DNA of 64,000 nucleotides from Sporolactobacillus kofuensis. Lineage in GTDB: Bacteria; Bacillota; Bacilli; Bacillales; Sporolactobacillaceae. The notes beneath the pieces were generated by a model. It was not told where the DNA came from. It worked only from the letters and a program-made list of their open reading frames with translations, and did not search any database. The stretch lies in NCBI RefSeq assembly GCF_024125425.1, contig NZ_JAMXWN010000005.1:62001-126000 (forward strand), in the 5' to 3' direction. Positions 34,959 through 45,490 of the stretch are shown here, piece by piece; position 1 is the first letter of the stretch; every line of letters begins with the position of its first letter. Both the position numbers and the translations under genes were made by a program.

Positions 34959-36269
34959 ATGGTTAAAAAAGGACCGATTTTTTCCTTTTTCGCACTTATA
35001 ATTGTGCTGGGAATCATCATTGGTTTTGCAGTAAATCCCATCATACATAGGGTTAACTTGGGACTTGACTTAAAAGGTGGCTTTGAAGTTCTGTATCAGG
35101 TCAAACCACTGAAGGCAGGTCAAAAAATCGACAGTGATACAATGAGCAACGCAGTAGCAGCAATTAATAAACGAATCAATGTGCTCGGTGTTAGTGAACC
35201 AAACATTTCGATTGAGAACGGAAATCGAATTCGGGTTCAGCTTCCAGGCGTTAAAAATGAAAAACGTGCCCGTCAGTTGCTATCGACAACCGCAAAATTG
35301 GAATTTCGCGATTATAAGGATCGGCTGATGATGGATGGCTCGGATTTGAAACCGGGAAAGGCGAAGGTTGCCTTCGATGAAATGAATAAACCGATGGTTA
35401 CCCTTCAGCTCAAAGATCCTGAAAAATTCGCAAATGTTACTAAGAAGATTTCGAGTTATCCAAGCATTCCAAATCGCGATAATGTGCTTGTTATTTGGAT
35501 GGATTACAAGAAAGGCGATTCTTATCAAAAAGAAGTTGGGAAAAAGAATCATAAATTTATTTCAGACCCTAGTGTAACCAGTGAGTTGAATACATCCGAT
35601 GTACAAATTACCGGAAGCTTTACGATGCAAGAAGCAACTACGTTGAAGGATTTGCTGAACTCCGGTTCTTTGCCAGTACGGATGGATGAAATCTATTCTA
35701 CTTCAGTAGGTGCACAATTCGGACAAGACTCCATGAAAGAAACAATCTATGCAGGTGCACTTGCGATAGCAGCGATCATGCTTTTCATGCTTGCGTTCTA
35801 TCGTTTGGGTGGTTTAATCGCAAACATAACCCTGGTCATTTATATGGCGATTGTCATGGGCGTGTTTGTGGGCTTGCAAGCAGTGCTTACGTTACCAGGT
35901 ATCGCCGCGATGATTCTTGGTATCGGAATGGCCGTCGATGCGAATATTATTACGCTTGAGCGTATTAAAGATGAACTACGGGGTGGCAAGTCGGTGCTCT
36001 CTGCATTCAAGGCAGGAAATCATCGAGCGTTGCCGACTGTAGTCGATGCCAACCTAACGACGATCATTGCGGCAGCTGTTCTATTCGTACTCGGCGTCAG
36101 TGCAGTTAAAGGATTCGCTGTAATGCTGTTGATCAGTAATGTGGTTACATTCTTGACATCCGTTTATGGTGCTCGTCTGCTTCTCGGACTTCTAGTTCAC
36201 AGCCGCGTTCTCAATGACCACCCATGGCTGCTTGGCGTGAAGAGGAGGGATATTCGTGGAAATGAATGA
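34959..36269 (+). CDS. secD: Protein translocase subunit SecD
   Basis: The protein has 436 aa. An N-terminal helix is followed by the NLGLDLKGGFEVLYQV motif. The P1 extracytoplasmic domain is about 40-240. Five more membrane helices carry GIGMAVDANIITLERIKDELRGGKS and FVLGVSAVKGFAVMLLI. It uses the proton gradient to pull preproteins out of SecYEG. B. subtilis has one fused SecDF; here secD and secF are separate but overlap by 14 nt. Confidence 0.95.
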   Translation: MVKKGPIFSFFALIIVLGIIIGFAVNPIIHRVNLGLDLKGGFEVLYQVKPLKAGQKIDSDTMSNAVAAINKRINVLGVSEPNISIENGNRIRVQLPGVKNEKRARQLLSTTAKLEFRDYKDRLMMDGSDLKPGKAKVAFDEMNKPMVTLQLKDPEKFANVTKKISSYPSIPNRDNVLVIWMDYKKGDSYQKEVGKKNHKFISDPSVTSELNTSDVQITGSFTMQEATTLKDLLNSGSLPVRMDEIYSTSVGAQFGQDSMKETIYAGALAIAAIMLFMLAFYRLGGLIANITLVIYMAIVMGVFVGLQAVLTLPGIAAMILGIGMAVDANIITLERIKDELRGGKSVLSAFKAGNHRALPTVVDANLTTIIAAAVLFVLGVSAVKGFAVMLLISNVVTFLTSVYGARLLLGLLVHSRVLNDHPWLLGVKRRDIRGNE

Positions 36270-37215
36270 TAAAATGAATTATAAACATTACAATAAATTT
36301 TATGACCACTTTGATTTTATGAAATACAGAAATGTGTTCTTTACTCTTTCTGCTGTTCTTATACTGCTGGGTATTGTTTCACTCTTTGTGTTTAAACTGA
36401 ATCTGGGTATTGATTTCTCAAGCGGTACCCGGGTAGATGTACAAAGCAACCAGCCGATCTCTATTGAGAAAGTTGACCAAGCTTTTCGGGCAATGCATTA
36501 TGACCCGGAACGTCCGGTAATTTCCGGTACACATAAAAATATCGCAACCGTGCGTATTAACAAAGAACTTAATCAGCATCAAATTGCTGCAGTTAAGAGC
36601 AAAATTAAGGATCAATTCGGAATTGAGCCTAATGTAAGCACTGTATCGCCTCAAGTCGGACGAGATCTTGCGAAAAACGGGATTTTTGCTTTAATCCTTG
36701 CATCAATTGGGATCATTATCTATGTCTGGATTCGCTTTGAATTTCTCCAAGGTTTAACTGCTGTGCTTGCCTTGATTCACGATGCATTTTTCATCGTGAC
36801 CGTCTTTAGTTTGTTCCATATTGAGGTCGACATTTTAATTATTCCAGCCATTTTGACAATTGTCGGTTATTCCATTAATGATACGATCGTCACCTTTGAC
36901 CGTGTCCGTGAGAATCTGAAGCTTAGCCGCAGACGACTATCGACAATTGAAGAAATTGGCGAGATTGTGAACTTAAGTATTCGCGAGACATTAACAAGAT
37001 CAATCAATACTGTATTAACGGTACTGTTGCCTGTTATCTTGTTAATGATCTTCGGGAGTGAATCGATTCGTACGTTCACACTCGCTTTGTTTGTTGGGTT
37101 GATTACCGGTGTCTATTCATCCATCTGTATTGCTTGCCCACTTTGGGCTGTGATGAAAGTTCGCTATCTCGATAGACGGAAGAAAAAGAGAACAGTTCAG
37201 ACGCAAGCAGAGTAA
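36256..37215 (+). CDS. secF: Protein translocase subunit SecF
   Basis: The protein has 319 aa from GTG 36256, six bases after AGGAGGG. NLGIDFSSGTRVDVQ, VGRDLAKNGIFALILASIGIIIYVWIRFEF, and GYSINDTIVTFDRVRENLK with TLTRSINT are typical SecF sequences. Six membrane helices are visible. It pairs with SecD. Confidence 0.95.
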   Translation: MEMNDKMNYKHYNKFYDHFDFMKYRNVFFTLSAVLILLGIVSLFVFKLNLGIDFSSGTRVDVQSNQPISIEKVDQAFRAMHYDPERPVISGTHKNIATVRINKELNQHQIAAVKSKIKDQFGIEPNVSTVSPQVGRDLAKNGIFALILASIGIIIYVWIRFEFLQGLTAVLALIHDAFFIVTVFSLFHIEVDILIIPAILTIVGYSINDTIVTFDRVRENLKLSRRRLSTIEEIGEIVNLSIRETLTRSINTVLTVLLPVILLMIFGSESIRTFTLALFVGLITGVYSSICIACPLWAVMKVRYLDRRKKKRTVQTQAE

Positions 37216-37242
37216 TCCGGAGGAATTGGAGGTGTCCGTAAA

Positions 37243-37590
37243 GTGAAAAAGCAATGGAGAATACTGCTTGTATTGGTATTCACGTTAATCATTGTTCTTT
37301 TTTCCATTGCAAATGTGGATACGGTGCGTTTTAGTTACTTGTTCGGATCGTTAAGAATGCCGTTAATCCTTGTCATTATCGGTTCAATCCTTATCGGTGC
37401 TCTATTGATTGGATTCTTTACCTATTCGACAATCTACAAGCAGCGGCACCGAATAAGCAAATTGGAACGTGAACTTCATCGATTAATCGAACTTCATCCG
37501 GAAGATTCCGATCGGATAAAAGTAGAAATCACTGATGAAGATGACACGGCGAGAGAGACACGAACCGCTGAGCGGCGATCAAAACGATGA
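37243..37590 (+). CDS. LapA-domain (DUF1049) membrane protein, YrvD-like
   Basis: The protein has 115 aa with a GTG start. Two membrane helices (about 6-24 and 40-63) and a basic/acidic cytoplasmic tail with a short coiled coil (RISKLERELHRLIELH) match LapA/YrvD proteins found between secDF and recJ. Function is not known in Firmicutes. Confidence 0.78.
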   Translation: MKKQWRILLVLVFTLIIVLFSIANVDTVRFSYLFGSLRMPLILVIIGSILIGALLIGFFTYSTIYKQRHRISKLERELHRLIELHPEDSDRIKVEITDEDDTARETRTAERRSKR

Positions 37591-37640
37591 AGTTAAGCCT
37601 CAGCCGAGGATCCGATTATTGAAGGAGGCGCAGAGGCGGA

Positions 37641-39977
37641 ATGCTGAAATCGAATAACCATTGGACAATAAAAAAAATAGATGAAGAAAAGGTGCAGCGG
37701 CTCTCAGAGTCGCTGCATATTTCTGTGATTACTGCACGTTTACTTGTGGCGCGCGGACTTGAAGATCCCGAAGCTGCTCGGAAATTTTTACACTGTGACG
37801 AGACTACATTCTATGATTCTTTGAAAATGAAAGGAATGCATGCTGCATCTGAGAGAATTTGTCAGGCTATCGATCGTGGAGAGCCGATCCGAATCTTTGG
37901 TGATTATGATGCTGATGGGGTGACGTCTACTGCAATACTTGTCCGTGCATTGCGCGCTTTGGGTGCACAAGTTTCCAGCTATATTCCTAATCGATTTAAA
38001 AATGGTTATGGACCTAATGTTGAAGCTGTGGAACAAGCAAGAAAAGATCATATTCGCTTAATTGTGACTGTAGATTCAGGGATTGCGGCTCGCGAGCCTG
38101 CTGAGTTAGCCAAAAAACTAGGTATCGATTATATTATTACGGATCATCACGAACCACCGGCCCACCTTCCGGATGCAGACACGATCCTTAATCCAAAACA
38201 AACAGATTGCATGTATCCTTTCAAAGGCCTCTCTGGAGCAGGTGTAGCGCTTAAATTGGTTCAAGCAATCTGTCCACCAAATTTATTTGATGAAAATTGG
38301 GTTGCACTGGCTGCGATCGGAACCATAGCAGATCTTGTTCCACTTATCGCCGAAAATCGACTGATTGCGGTAAAAGGGTTGAAAAGGATAAACGAAGGCT
38401 CATTGGTCGGAATTGATGCGCTGAAAACGAAGGCATCAGGAGCAGGTCCGGTTGATAGCGAAGTGATTGGTTTTCAGGTGGCTCCACGAATTAATGCGGC
38501 AGGAAGAATGGATGATGCACAAATTGCACTGGATTTGTTGCTCACTGATGACACAGAGGAAGCGGCAATGTTCGCCGAACAGCTGGAACGTTTGAATCAG
38601 GAGCGAAGAGCAATTGTTGAACAAATCGCGAAAGAGGCAGATGAACAGGCAGCCGGTTACGTGGAACGCGGAGATAAGGCTCTTGTTCTTGCCGGGATGA
38701 ATTGGCATCAAGGCGTGATTGGCATTGCCGCTTCGAAAATTGTAAATAAGTACTACCGACCGGTCATCATTCTAAGTGTGGACCCTGAGACAGGTCTTGC
38801 GAAAGGTTCTGGGAGGAGCATTGAAGGCTTTAACCTTTACCAAGGGTTGGTGGATAGTGCGGATGCTCTGATTCAATTTGGCGGTCACCAAATGGCGGCC
38901 GGTTTAACCCTTGCAAGCTCAAAAATTGATCAATTTAGAGAGACTTTTGTTGCGGCGGCGGAACATGCCCTTGATCCAGAGGATCTTGTGCCTCAGCTTA
39001 TCTGTGATGGAATATCTAAAGTGGATGATCTTTCGGTTGAATTAATTGAAGAAATAGCAAAGCTATCACCGTTCGGCACGGACAATCCACGACCGATTTT
39101 CCAGATTGAAAAGACTCCAATTTCAAAAATTGGTGCGGTTGGACGTGACAGTAGTCATTTGAAAATGACCTTTAAGGGTGAGCAGAAAGAATTAGATGCT
39201 ATTGGTTTTGGCTTTGGAAAATGGATGAACATGATCTCTCCGGATGATGAAGTTGCTGCTGTTGGTGAGTTAAGTATCAATGAATGGAATGGTTTTAGAA
39301 AACCACAACTGATGATTCGAGATCTGCGCGTAGAAGACGTTCAGGTGTATGATTGGCGATCAGAAAAGATGTTCGCAGAGAAAATGAGTCTCTTGCTTGA
39401 TGACTCAGTAACATTTCTCGCTTTTCATCAAGAGACGATTGATCATTTTCAGCTGGGGGCAGATACTCTTCTCTTTGAATCAGGTATCAGCATTTCAGAC
39501 AATGCACTTGTACTGCTCGATTTACCGGACACTGAAGATCAGCTTGTGCAACTTATTCAGAAAAACAGGCATATCAATCGTTTCTATTGTGTGTTTTACC
39601 ATTCGCAGGATCATTATTTCTCTGCATTTCCAGATCGTGAACATTTTGTTTGGTACTATGCACTGATTCGTCAAAGACACTCATTTGATCTCGCATCGAT
39701 GACTCGTCAGATTTCAGGATACAAAGGGTGGACGGAGCATGCGATTTCATTTATGACACAGGTGTTTTTTGATCTTGGTTTTGTTAAAATAGATAAGGGT
39801 ATTTTAACGGACGTTCCTGCACCTGAAAAGGTACCGCTAACAACGTCAACAGTATATCAACATGAGAAGAAGATGCGAGAAATAGAAGCACTTTTCTGTT
39901 ATTCGCCGATGGCAACAATAAAAGAATGGTTTCGTCGTCATCTGAGTGTAGACACAAATCTCGTTGAACGGTCGTAA
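37641..39977 (+). CDS. recJ: Single-stranded-DNA-specific exonuclease RecJ
   Basis: The protein has 778 aa. DHH phosphoesterase motifs are FGDYDADGVTSTAIL (about 80-94), VTVDSGI and ITDHHEPP. The DHHA1 domain has GSGRSIEGFNLYQGL and FGGHQMAAGLT. The long C-terminal region (about 560-778) is of the Bacillus type. It degrades ssDNA 5' to 3' in recombination and mismatch repair. Confidence 0.94.
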   Translation: MLKSNNHWTIKKIDEEKVQRLSESLHISVITARLLVARGLEDPEAARKFLHCDETTFYDSLKMKGMHAASERICQAIDRGEPIRIFGDYDADGVTSTAILVRALRALGAQVSSYIPNRFKNGYGPNVEAVEQARKDHIRLIVTVDSGIAAREPAELAKKLGIDYIITDHHEPPAHLPDADTILNPKQTDCMYPFKGLSGAGVALKLVQAICPPNLFDENWVALAAIGTIADLVPLIAENRLIAVKGLKRINEGSLVGIDALKTKASGAGPVDSEVIGFQVAPRINAAGRMDDAQIALDLLLTDDTEEAAMFAEQLERLNQERRAIVEQIAKEADEQAAGYVERGDKALVLAGMNWHQGVIGIAASKIVNKYYRPVIILSVDPETGLAKGSGRSIEGFNLYQGLVDSADALIQFGGHQMAAGLTLASSKIDQFRETFVAAAEHALDPEDLVPQLICDGISKVDDLSVELIEEIAKLSPFGTDNPRPIFQIEKTPISKIGAVGRDSSHLKMTFKGEQKELDAIGFGFGKWMNMISPDDEVAAVGELSINEWNGFRKPQLMIRDLRVEDVQVYDWRSEKMFAEKMSLLLDDSVTFLAFHQETIDHFQLGADTLLFESGISISDNALVLLDLPDTEDQLVQLIQKNRHINRFYCVFYHSQDHYFSAFPDREHFVWYYALIRQRHSFDLASMTRQISGYKGWTEHAISFMTQVFFDLGFVKIDKGILTDVPAPEKVPLTTSTVYQHEKKMREIEALFCYSPMATIKEWFRRHLSVDTNLVERS

Positions 39978-40061
39978 TGCAAAGGAACTTTTAAAATGTA
40001 AAGACGTACTCATCATCGAAGAGAGACAGGAAACATAATCGAAACGGAGAGAAAACAAAGC

Positions 40062-40574
40062 ATGGATTATGAAAAGTATATTAAGTCAGTCATGGATTTC
40101 CCATCAAAAGGGATTAACTTTCGAGATATTACCTCATTGCTTGAGGAAGGACCGGTTTACCAATCCGCAATTAACGATTTAGCAAAATTCGCAAAAAGCA
40201 AGAATGCTGAAATTGTTGTCGGACCTGAGGCGCGTGGATTTGTGATTGGTGGCCCACTTGCCTATTCGCTAGGCATCGGGTTTGTTCCTGTACGGAAACC
40301 AGGCAAACTGCCTCGTGAAGTTGCCACTGTCTCCTATGAAAAAGAATATGGCACAGACACTTTGTGTATCCATAAGGATTCAATTAAGCCAGGGCAACGC
40401 GTCATCGTCACTGACGACCTTTTGGCAACAGGAGGAACGATTGAAGCGACGATTAAATTGGTGAAGGAATTAGGCGGCATCGTGGTTGGTGTTGTCTTTC
40501 TGATTGAATTGACAGAACTTAACGGAAGCGAATTGCTCAAAGATTACGATGTATGCTCATTGATTAAATACTAA
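40062..40574 (+). CDS. apt: Adenine phosphoribosyltransferase
   Basis: The protein has 170 aa. [18 protein letters not shown] and the PRPP loop [16 protein letters not shown] (about 117-132) define the family. It makes AMP from adenine and PRPP. The recJ-apt-relA order matches B. subtilis. Confidence 0.96.
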   Translation: MDYEKYIKSVMDFPSKGINFRDITSLLEEGPVYQSAINDLAKFAKSKNAEIVVGPEARGFVIGGPLAYSLGIGFVPVRKPGKLPREVATVSYEKEYGTDTLCIHKDSIKPGQRVIVTDDLLATGGTIEATIKLVKELGGIVVGVVFLIELTELNGSELLKDYDVCSLIKY

Positions 40575-40585
40575 ATCTTTTTATC

Positions 40586-40615
40586 GGAGTGCCTGAAGAA
40601 GGGCACTCCCTTTTC
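40586..40615 (+). terminator. Terminator after apt
   Basis: GGAGTGCC and GGCACTCC form a perfect stem, followed by CTTTTCT. The gap to relA (40616-40905) holds no gene. Confidence 0.75.
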
Positions 40616-40701
40616 TACTCTATTGGATTCATGTCGGTGGGGTTTTATCGTCCGTTCGAATGGACAAACTGATAAATACTTTACATTATTGGCTGTTTCT
40701 T

Positions 40702-40716
40702 TGATAATGATCATTA
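40702..40716. promoter_or_regulatory. Fur-like box in the apt-relA gap
   Basis: TGATAATGATCATTA differs at two positions from the 7-1-7 Fur box. It is 190 bases before relA and far from any iron gene, so function is doubtful. Confidence 0.2.
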
Positions 40717-40905
40717 AAGGTACAGAGTTTTTTGGTTAATTGCTATCAATAGGACAATGACATAAGTGAACAAATGCGTGTTACGATCTGTGAAAGAATT
40801 AGCTGGGTCTTATTTTAAGATAATCATTTATTCCTCCTTTATTAATGAATGACAAGAATCTGATAACATGAGTCTCGATAAGAGATTGCGCTTATAGGTG
40901 ATGAT

Positions 40906-43086
40906 ATGATGACAATGGATGAACTCATTCAACAGGCTTCTACCTATCTTGATAAAAATGATATTGCACTACTCAAGAAAGCCTATGAATTTGCAAATGA
41001 GGCGCATAAGGGACAGGTTCGTAAATCAGGCGAGCCATATATCATGCATCCCATTGAAGTTGCCGGTATTCTGGTAGAACTGAAGATGGATGTGATTACG
41101 ATTGTGAGCGGCTTTCTGCACGATGTTGTGGAGGATACGCCGATTACTTTAGAGGACATCCGCGAGAAATTTGGTGACAACGTTGCCGAACTTGTTGATG
41201 GCGTGACCAAATTACGGCATTTTGAGTATACATCTAAGGAAGATCAACAGGCGGAAAATCATCGTAAAATGTTTGTGGCGATGGCGCGTGATTTGCGCTG
41301 CGTGATTGTGAAACTTGCAGACCGTCTGCACAATATGCGGACGCTTAAGTTCATGAGCCATGAAAAGCAAATTCAAAAGGCTAATGAAACAATGGAGATC
41401 TTTGCCCCTCTGGCGAATCGTCTCGGTATTTCCACGATAAAATGGGAGCTTGAGGATATTTCTCTGCGCTATCTGAAGCCGCAGCAATATTACAAAATTG
41501 TCAACTTGATGAAGCAAAAAAGAGATGAACGTGAAGCGTATGTTGCACAGGTTGTTGAAGATCTGAAGCAATATGTGAAGTCCGTACATATTGATGCTGA
41601 AATATCAGGTAGGCCAAAGCATATTTACAGCATCTATCGAAAAATGGTGAATCAACATAAACAGTTCAATGAAATCTATGATCTGTTTGCTGTCCGGATC
41701 ATTGTGAAGAGTATAAAAGATTGCTATGCCATCTTAGGTATTATTCATACACACTGGAAACCAATGCCGGGGCGATTTAAAGATTACATTGCCATGCCGA
41801 AAGCCAATATGTACCAATCACTCCATACAACGGTAATCGGTCCTAAAGGCGATCCGCTCGAAGTTCAGATTCGTACTGAAGAGATGCATGATGTCGCTGA
41901 ATATGGTATTGCTGCGCACTGGGCATACAAAGAAGGAAAAGTTAAGAATATCAATAACAAATTTGAAGATAAACTGACGTGGTTCCGAGAAATTCTTGAG
42001 TATCAAAAAGAAACGGATGATGCCAAAGAATTCATGGAATCTCTGAAAATGGATTTGTTTTCCGATACAGTATTTGTCTTTACACCAAAAGGCGATGTGA
42101 TTGAATTACCGGTAGGTTCCGTTCCGATTGATTTTGCCTATAGAATTCACACTGAGATTGGGAATAAGACCGTTGGTGCAAAAGTTAATGGGAAAATGGT
42201 CCCGCTGGACTATAAGTTAAAAACCGGGGATATTGTCGATGTAATGACGTCCTCCCATTCATATGGGCCGAGTCGAGACTGGTTGAAGATTGCGCAAAGC
42301 TCAGCGGTTAAGAATAAGATTAGACAATGGTTCAAGCGTCAGCAACGTCAAGAAAATGTGGCGAAGGGACACGAAATGCTGGAAAAGGAACTCCGCAGCC
42401 AGAATCTGAGCTTGAAGGACAATTTGACTGAAGAAAAAATCATGCACGTTGCGAAGAAATTCAATTTTTCTCATGAAAATGAGCTGTTCGCAGCGATTAG
42501 CTATGGTGGCATTACTGCGAAGCAAGTGGTGACACGGCTGACAGAGGATGATCACAAACCATCTGAAGCAGCAGAAGCAGAAGAACGGATCAAGCAGTTT
42601 TCAGAAAATAAGCCAAGTGCAAATCAACATCGGAAAACATCGCTTGGTGTTCGTGTTAAAGGTGTTGATAATCTGCTGGTTCGGCTTGCACGATGTTGCA
42701 ATCCGGTTCCAGGTGATGCAATTGTCGGCTATATTACCCGTGGCCGAGGGGTAACGATTCATCGCATCGATTGCCCCAATATCAAGAATGAAGAACATCA
42801 GCGATTAATGAACGTTGAGTGGGAAAATAATGAATCGAAATCGAAAGCTTATAATGTCGATATCGAAATTATGGGCTATGATCGAAGCGGATTATTAAAT
42901 GAAGTGCTTCAATGCGTATCGGATGCACATACGCCTATAAATGGTGTTTCCGGTCGAGCAGATAAAAATAAAGTAGCGACAATTCACATGACCATTGCAA
43001 TCACTAATATTGATCATCTCTACCGCGTTGTTGAGAAAATCAAGCGGATTCCAGAAATTTATTCTGTACGCCGTGTGATGCAATAG
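40906..43086 (+). CDS. relA: Bifunctional (p)ppGpp synthetase/hydrolase RelA/SpoT
   Basis: The protein has 726 aa. The HD hydrolase domain has H72 and D73 (LHDVVEDT). The synthetase domain has RFKDYIAMPKANMYQSLHTTVIGP (about 285-310). TGS (VFVFTPKGDVIELP), zinc-finger/CC (RLARCCNPVPGD) and ACT domains follow. It makes ppGpp on stalled ribosomes and degrades it. AGGTGAT precedes the ATG. The intact HD suggests both activities. Confidence 0.96.
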   Translation: MMTMDELIQQASTYLDKNDIALLKKAYEFANEAHKGQVRKSGEPYIMHPIEVAGILVELKMDVITIVSGFLHDVVEDTPITLEDIREKFGDNVAELVDGVTKLRHFEYTSKEDQQAENHRKMFVAMARDLRCVIVKLADRLHNMRTLKFMSHEKQIQKANETMEIFAPLANRLGISTIKWELEDISLRYLKPQQYYKIVNLMKQKRDEREAYVAQVVEDLKQYVKSVHIDAEISGRPKHIYSIYRKMVNQHKQFNEIYDLFAVRIIVKSIKDCYAILGIIHTHWKPMPGRFKDYIAMPKANMYQSLHTTVIGPKGDPLEVQIRTEEMHDVAEYGIAAHWAYKEGKVKNINNKFEDKLTWFREILEYQKETDDAKEFMESLKMDLFSDTVFVFTPKGDVIELPVGSVPIDFAYRIHTEIGNKTVGAKVNGKMVPLDYKLKTGDIVDVMTSSHSYGPSRDWLKIAQSSAVKNKIRQWFKRQQRQENVAKGHEMLEKELRSQNLSLKDNLTEEKIMHVAKKFNFSHENELFAAISYGGITAKQVVTRLTEDDHKPSEAAEAEERIKQFSENKPSANQHRKTSLGVRVKGVDNLLVRLARCCNPVPGDAIVGYITRGRGVTIHRIDCPNIKNEEHQRLMNVEWENNESKSKAYNVDIEIMGYDRSGLLNEVLQCVSDAHTPINGVSGRADKNKVATIHMTIAITNIDHLYRVVEKIKRIPEIYSVRRVMQ

Positions 43087-43102
43087 AAAAGGGTGACATT
43101 CA

Positions 43103-43549
43103 GTGAGAGTTGTTTTGCAACGTGTGACACATGCACAAGTCGAGGTTGAAAATAAAGTTGTCGGGCGTATTGACCATGGCTTACTTCTACTCGTAGGGAT
43201 CAAAATGGGTGATACCGAGGAAGATATTCAATACGTTTCGGATAAAATCGTGGGTTTACGTATTTTTGAAGATCAGGTTGGAAAAATGAATCAATCAATT
43301 ATGGACGCCGGCGGGGCAATCCTCTCTGTGTCACAGTTTACGCTTTATGGGGATACATCAAAGGGGAGAAGACCAAGTTTTATTGAGGCTGCACGGCCTG
43401 AAATAGCCAAGCCGCTTTATGAGCGATTTAATCGGAACTTGAGTGCAAATGGTTTACACGTTGAAACGGGGGTATTTGGTGCAGACATGGCTGTTTCATT
43501 GGTCAATGACGGTCCAGTTACCCTTATAGTGGAAAGTAAAAATCACTAA
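43103..43549 (+). CDS. dtd: D-aminoacyl-tRNA deacylase
   Basis: The protein has 148 aa with a GTG start after [26 protein letters not shown] contains the catalytic SQFTL motif, and NDGPVTLI is the C-terminal GP motif that checks chirality. It removes D-amino acids from mischarged tRNAs. It follows relA as in B. subtilis. Confidence 0.95.
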   Translation: MRVVLQRVTHAQVEVENKVVGRIDHGLLLLVGIKMGDTEEDIQYVSDKIVGLRIFEDQVGKMNQSIMDAGGAILSVSQFTLYGDTSKGRRPSFIEAARPEIAKPLYERFNRNLSANGLHVETGVFGADMAVSLVNDGPVTLIVESKNH

Positions 43550-43590
43550 TAAAGCAGCAAATGGTCAGAAAAGGCATTTTTTGCGAACCC

Positions 43591-43619
43591 TTGACATTTT
43601 TATCGAAGATACGTAGTAT
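43591..43619 (+). promoter_or_regulatory. Promoter of the hisS-aspS T-box leader
   Basis: A consensus TTGACA (43591-43596), 17-bp spacer and TAGTAT (43614-43619). Confidence 0.75.
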
Positions 43620-43624
43620 AAAAG

Positions 43625-43918
43625 AACGAACAATGCCAGTGACGAAGAGGTTTTTGGGAAATCGGTCATCAGAGAATGCATGCCATGGGCTGAGAGCATG
43701 TCGGCAAAGATTCCTAGACAACAGACACTTCAGAGGCGTTCCTTTGAACAGGTTGAGGATTGTACATCAACACTCAGTAGGGGGAAACGTATTCCGGGCG
43801 TTAACCGGTTTTCAGAGGAAGCGTTTTTTGAAATGCTTCAAATGAGGGTGGTACCACGAATGTTCATTCGTCCCTTGTCTGTCGGTTTACCGATGGACAA
43901 GGGCTTTTGTTTTTTTTA
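43625..43918 (+). ncRNA. T-box riboswitch controlling hisS-aspS
   Basis: The T-box sequence AGGGTGGTACCACG lies at 43845-43858, ahead of a terminator CCCTTGTC...GACAAGGG with a long T run (43872-43918). A Stem I region lies at about 43640-43750. A plausible specifier is GACAC (43724-43728), which contains both an Asp GAC and a His CAC codon in overlapping frames. Uncharged tRNA bound at the specifier and the T-box bulge would favour the antiterminator and readthrough. Bases 43919-44143 are leader without a gene. Confidence 0.88.
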
Positions 43919-44143
43919 GCTTTTTTTACGACCCAATAAAGGAAGTTGAAATGGACTTCCACTAACCACGCGTACGTCCGCTGTACAATGTGGAAGTCAC
44001 CGTATCCAGCGGAAATTCAGCGATTTCCAAAGGTTTGGCGTGCCCAGTTTACCGGACGCATAAATTAAATTTTTTGCACAGAAAGAGATGTTGCTGCGAT
44101 AAGCGGCATTGATGCGAACATGGTTAAAGGAGGAAACTATTCT

Positions 44144-45406
44144 GTGACTATTCAAATTCCCCGCGGTACTTATGATGTCCTGCCTGAGGATGCAGTAAAA
44201 TGGCAGAAAATCGAAGCAATCGCAAGAGAGATCTGCGCCTTATTTAATTACAAAGAAATACGAACACCGATCTTTGAATCCACCGACTTATTTCAGCGAG
44301 GCGTCGGCGATACCACGGATATCGTACAAAAGGAAATGTATTCGTTTAAGGATCGTGGTGATCGCGATCTGACGTTACGACCGGAAGGAACAGCTTCGGT
44401 CGTCCGCGCTTATGTTGAACACAAGCTATACGGAGCGCCAAATCAACCGCAGAAACTTTATTACATTGGACCGATGTTCCGTTATGAACGGCCACAGGCA
44501 GGGCGCAACCGCCAATTTACACAATTCGGTTGCGAAGTGCTTGGATCAGCGGATCCATCAATCGACGCAGAAGTCATTGCGCTTGCACTGTCTTTTTATC
44601 GCAAAATCGGCTTGAAGAAGCTGAAACTCGTGCTGAACAGTCTCGGTGATCCGGAAAGCCGTAAAGCACACCGAGAAGCGCTGATCGCACATTTCAAACC
44701 GTCGATCGGAGAATTTTGTGAAGACTGCCAAAATCGTCTGGAAAAGAATCCGCTGCGTATTCTCGATTGCAAAGAGGACCACAATCATCCATTGATGGTG
44801 TCAGCACCTTCAATTGTTGATTACCTCAATGAGGCGTCGCATGATTATTTTGAAAAAGTTAAGGCGATTTTGGATGGGATGGGCATTGATTATGAGCTAG
44901 ATCCAACGCTTGTCCGTGGGCTTGACTATTACAACCACACCACTTTTGAGATCATGGGTGCGAGCCAAGGTGCGATCACTACATTGATGGGTGGCGGTCG
45001 TTATAACGGACTTGTCAGCGAACTTGGCGGTCCGGAAACACCGGGTATTGGCTTTGCACTAAGCATTGAACGTCTGCTTCTTGCGCTTGAAGTTGAAAAG
45101 ATTGAGCTCGATGCGGATGCGTTGCTTGATTGTTTTGTCGTCGCAATCGGCGATCCTGCTGAGCAGAAAGCACCGGTACTATTGAATCAATTGCGCCAAG
45201 CCGGTCTACGTGCCGACAAGGATTATATGGCCCGTAAGGTCAAAGGTCAGTTTAAACAGGCAGATCGCGAACGTGCACGATTTGTGATTGTGATCGGCGA
45301 TGAAGAGCTTGACGCACAGAAAGCTGTTGTCAAGAATATGGCAGACGGTACGCAGGAAAACATCGCATTTGATGAATTAACCAATTATCTAAAAGAAAAG
45401 CTTTGA
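44144..45406 (+). CDS. hisS: Histidyl-tRNA synthetase
   Basis: GTG 44144 (MTIQIPRGTYDVLPED), nine bases after AAAGGAGG, gives 420 aa, the usual size. Class II motif 2 is RYERPQAGRNRQFTQFG, the His-specific motifs are LVRGLDYYNHTTFE and GGGRYNGLV, and motif 3 is PGIGFALSIERLL. The anticodon-binding domain is about 325-420. Confidence 0.96.
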   Translation: MTIQIPRGTYDVLPEDAVKWQKIEAIAREICALFNYKEIRTPIFESTDLFQRGVGDTTDIVQKEMYSFKDRGDRDLTLRPEGTASVVRAYVEHKLYGAPNQPQKLYYIGPMFRYERPQAGRNRQFTQFGCEVLGSADPSIDAEVIALALSFYRKIGLKKLKLVLNSLGDPESRKAHREALIAHFKPSIGEFCEDCQNRLEKNPLRILDCKEDHNHPLMVSAPSIVDYLNEASHDYFEKVKAILDGMGIDYELDPTLVRGLDYYNHTTFEIMGASQGAITTLMGGGRYNGLVSELGGPETPGIGFALSIERLLLALEVEKIELDADALLDCFVVAIGDPAEQKAPVLLNQLRQAGLRADKDYMARKVKGQFKQADRERARFVIVIGDEELDAQKAVVKNMADGTQENIAFDELTNYLKEKL

Positions 45407-45490
45407 TTCATACAGCTGATATTTTTCACTGTAAAGTGAACCCTGTGAGCAATGAATTATACCATTGATTGATTCTAAGGAGGAAAAGTA

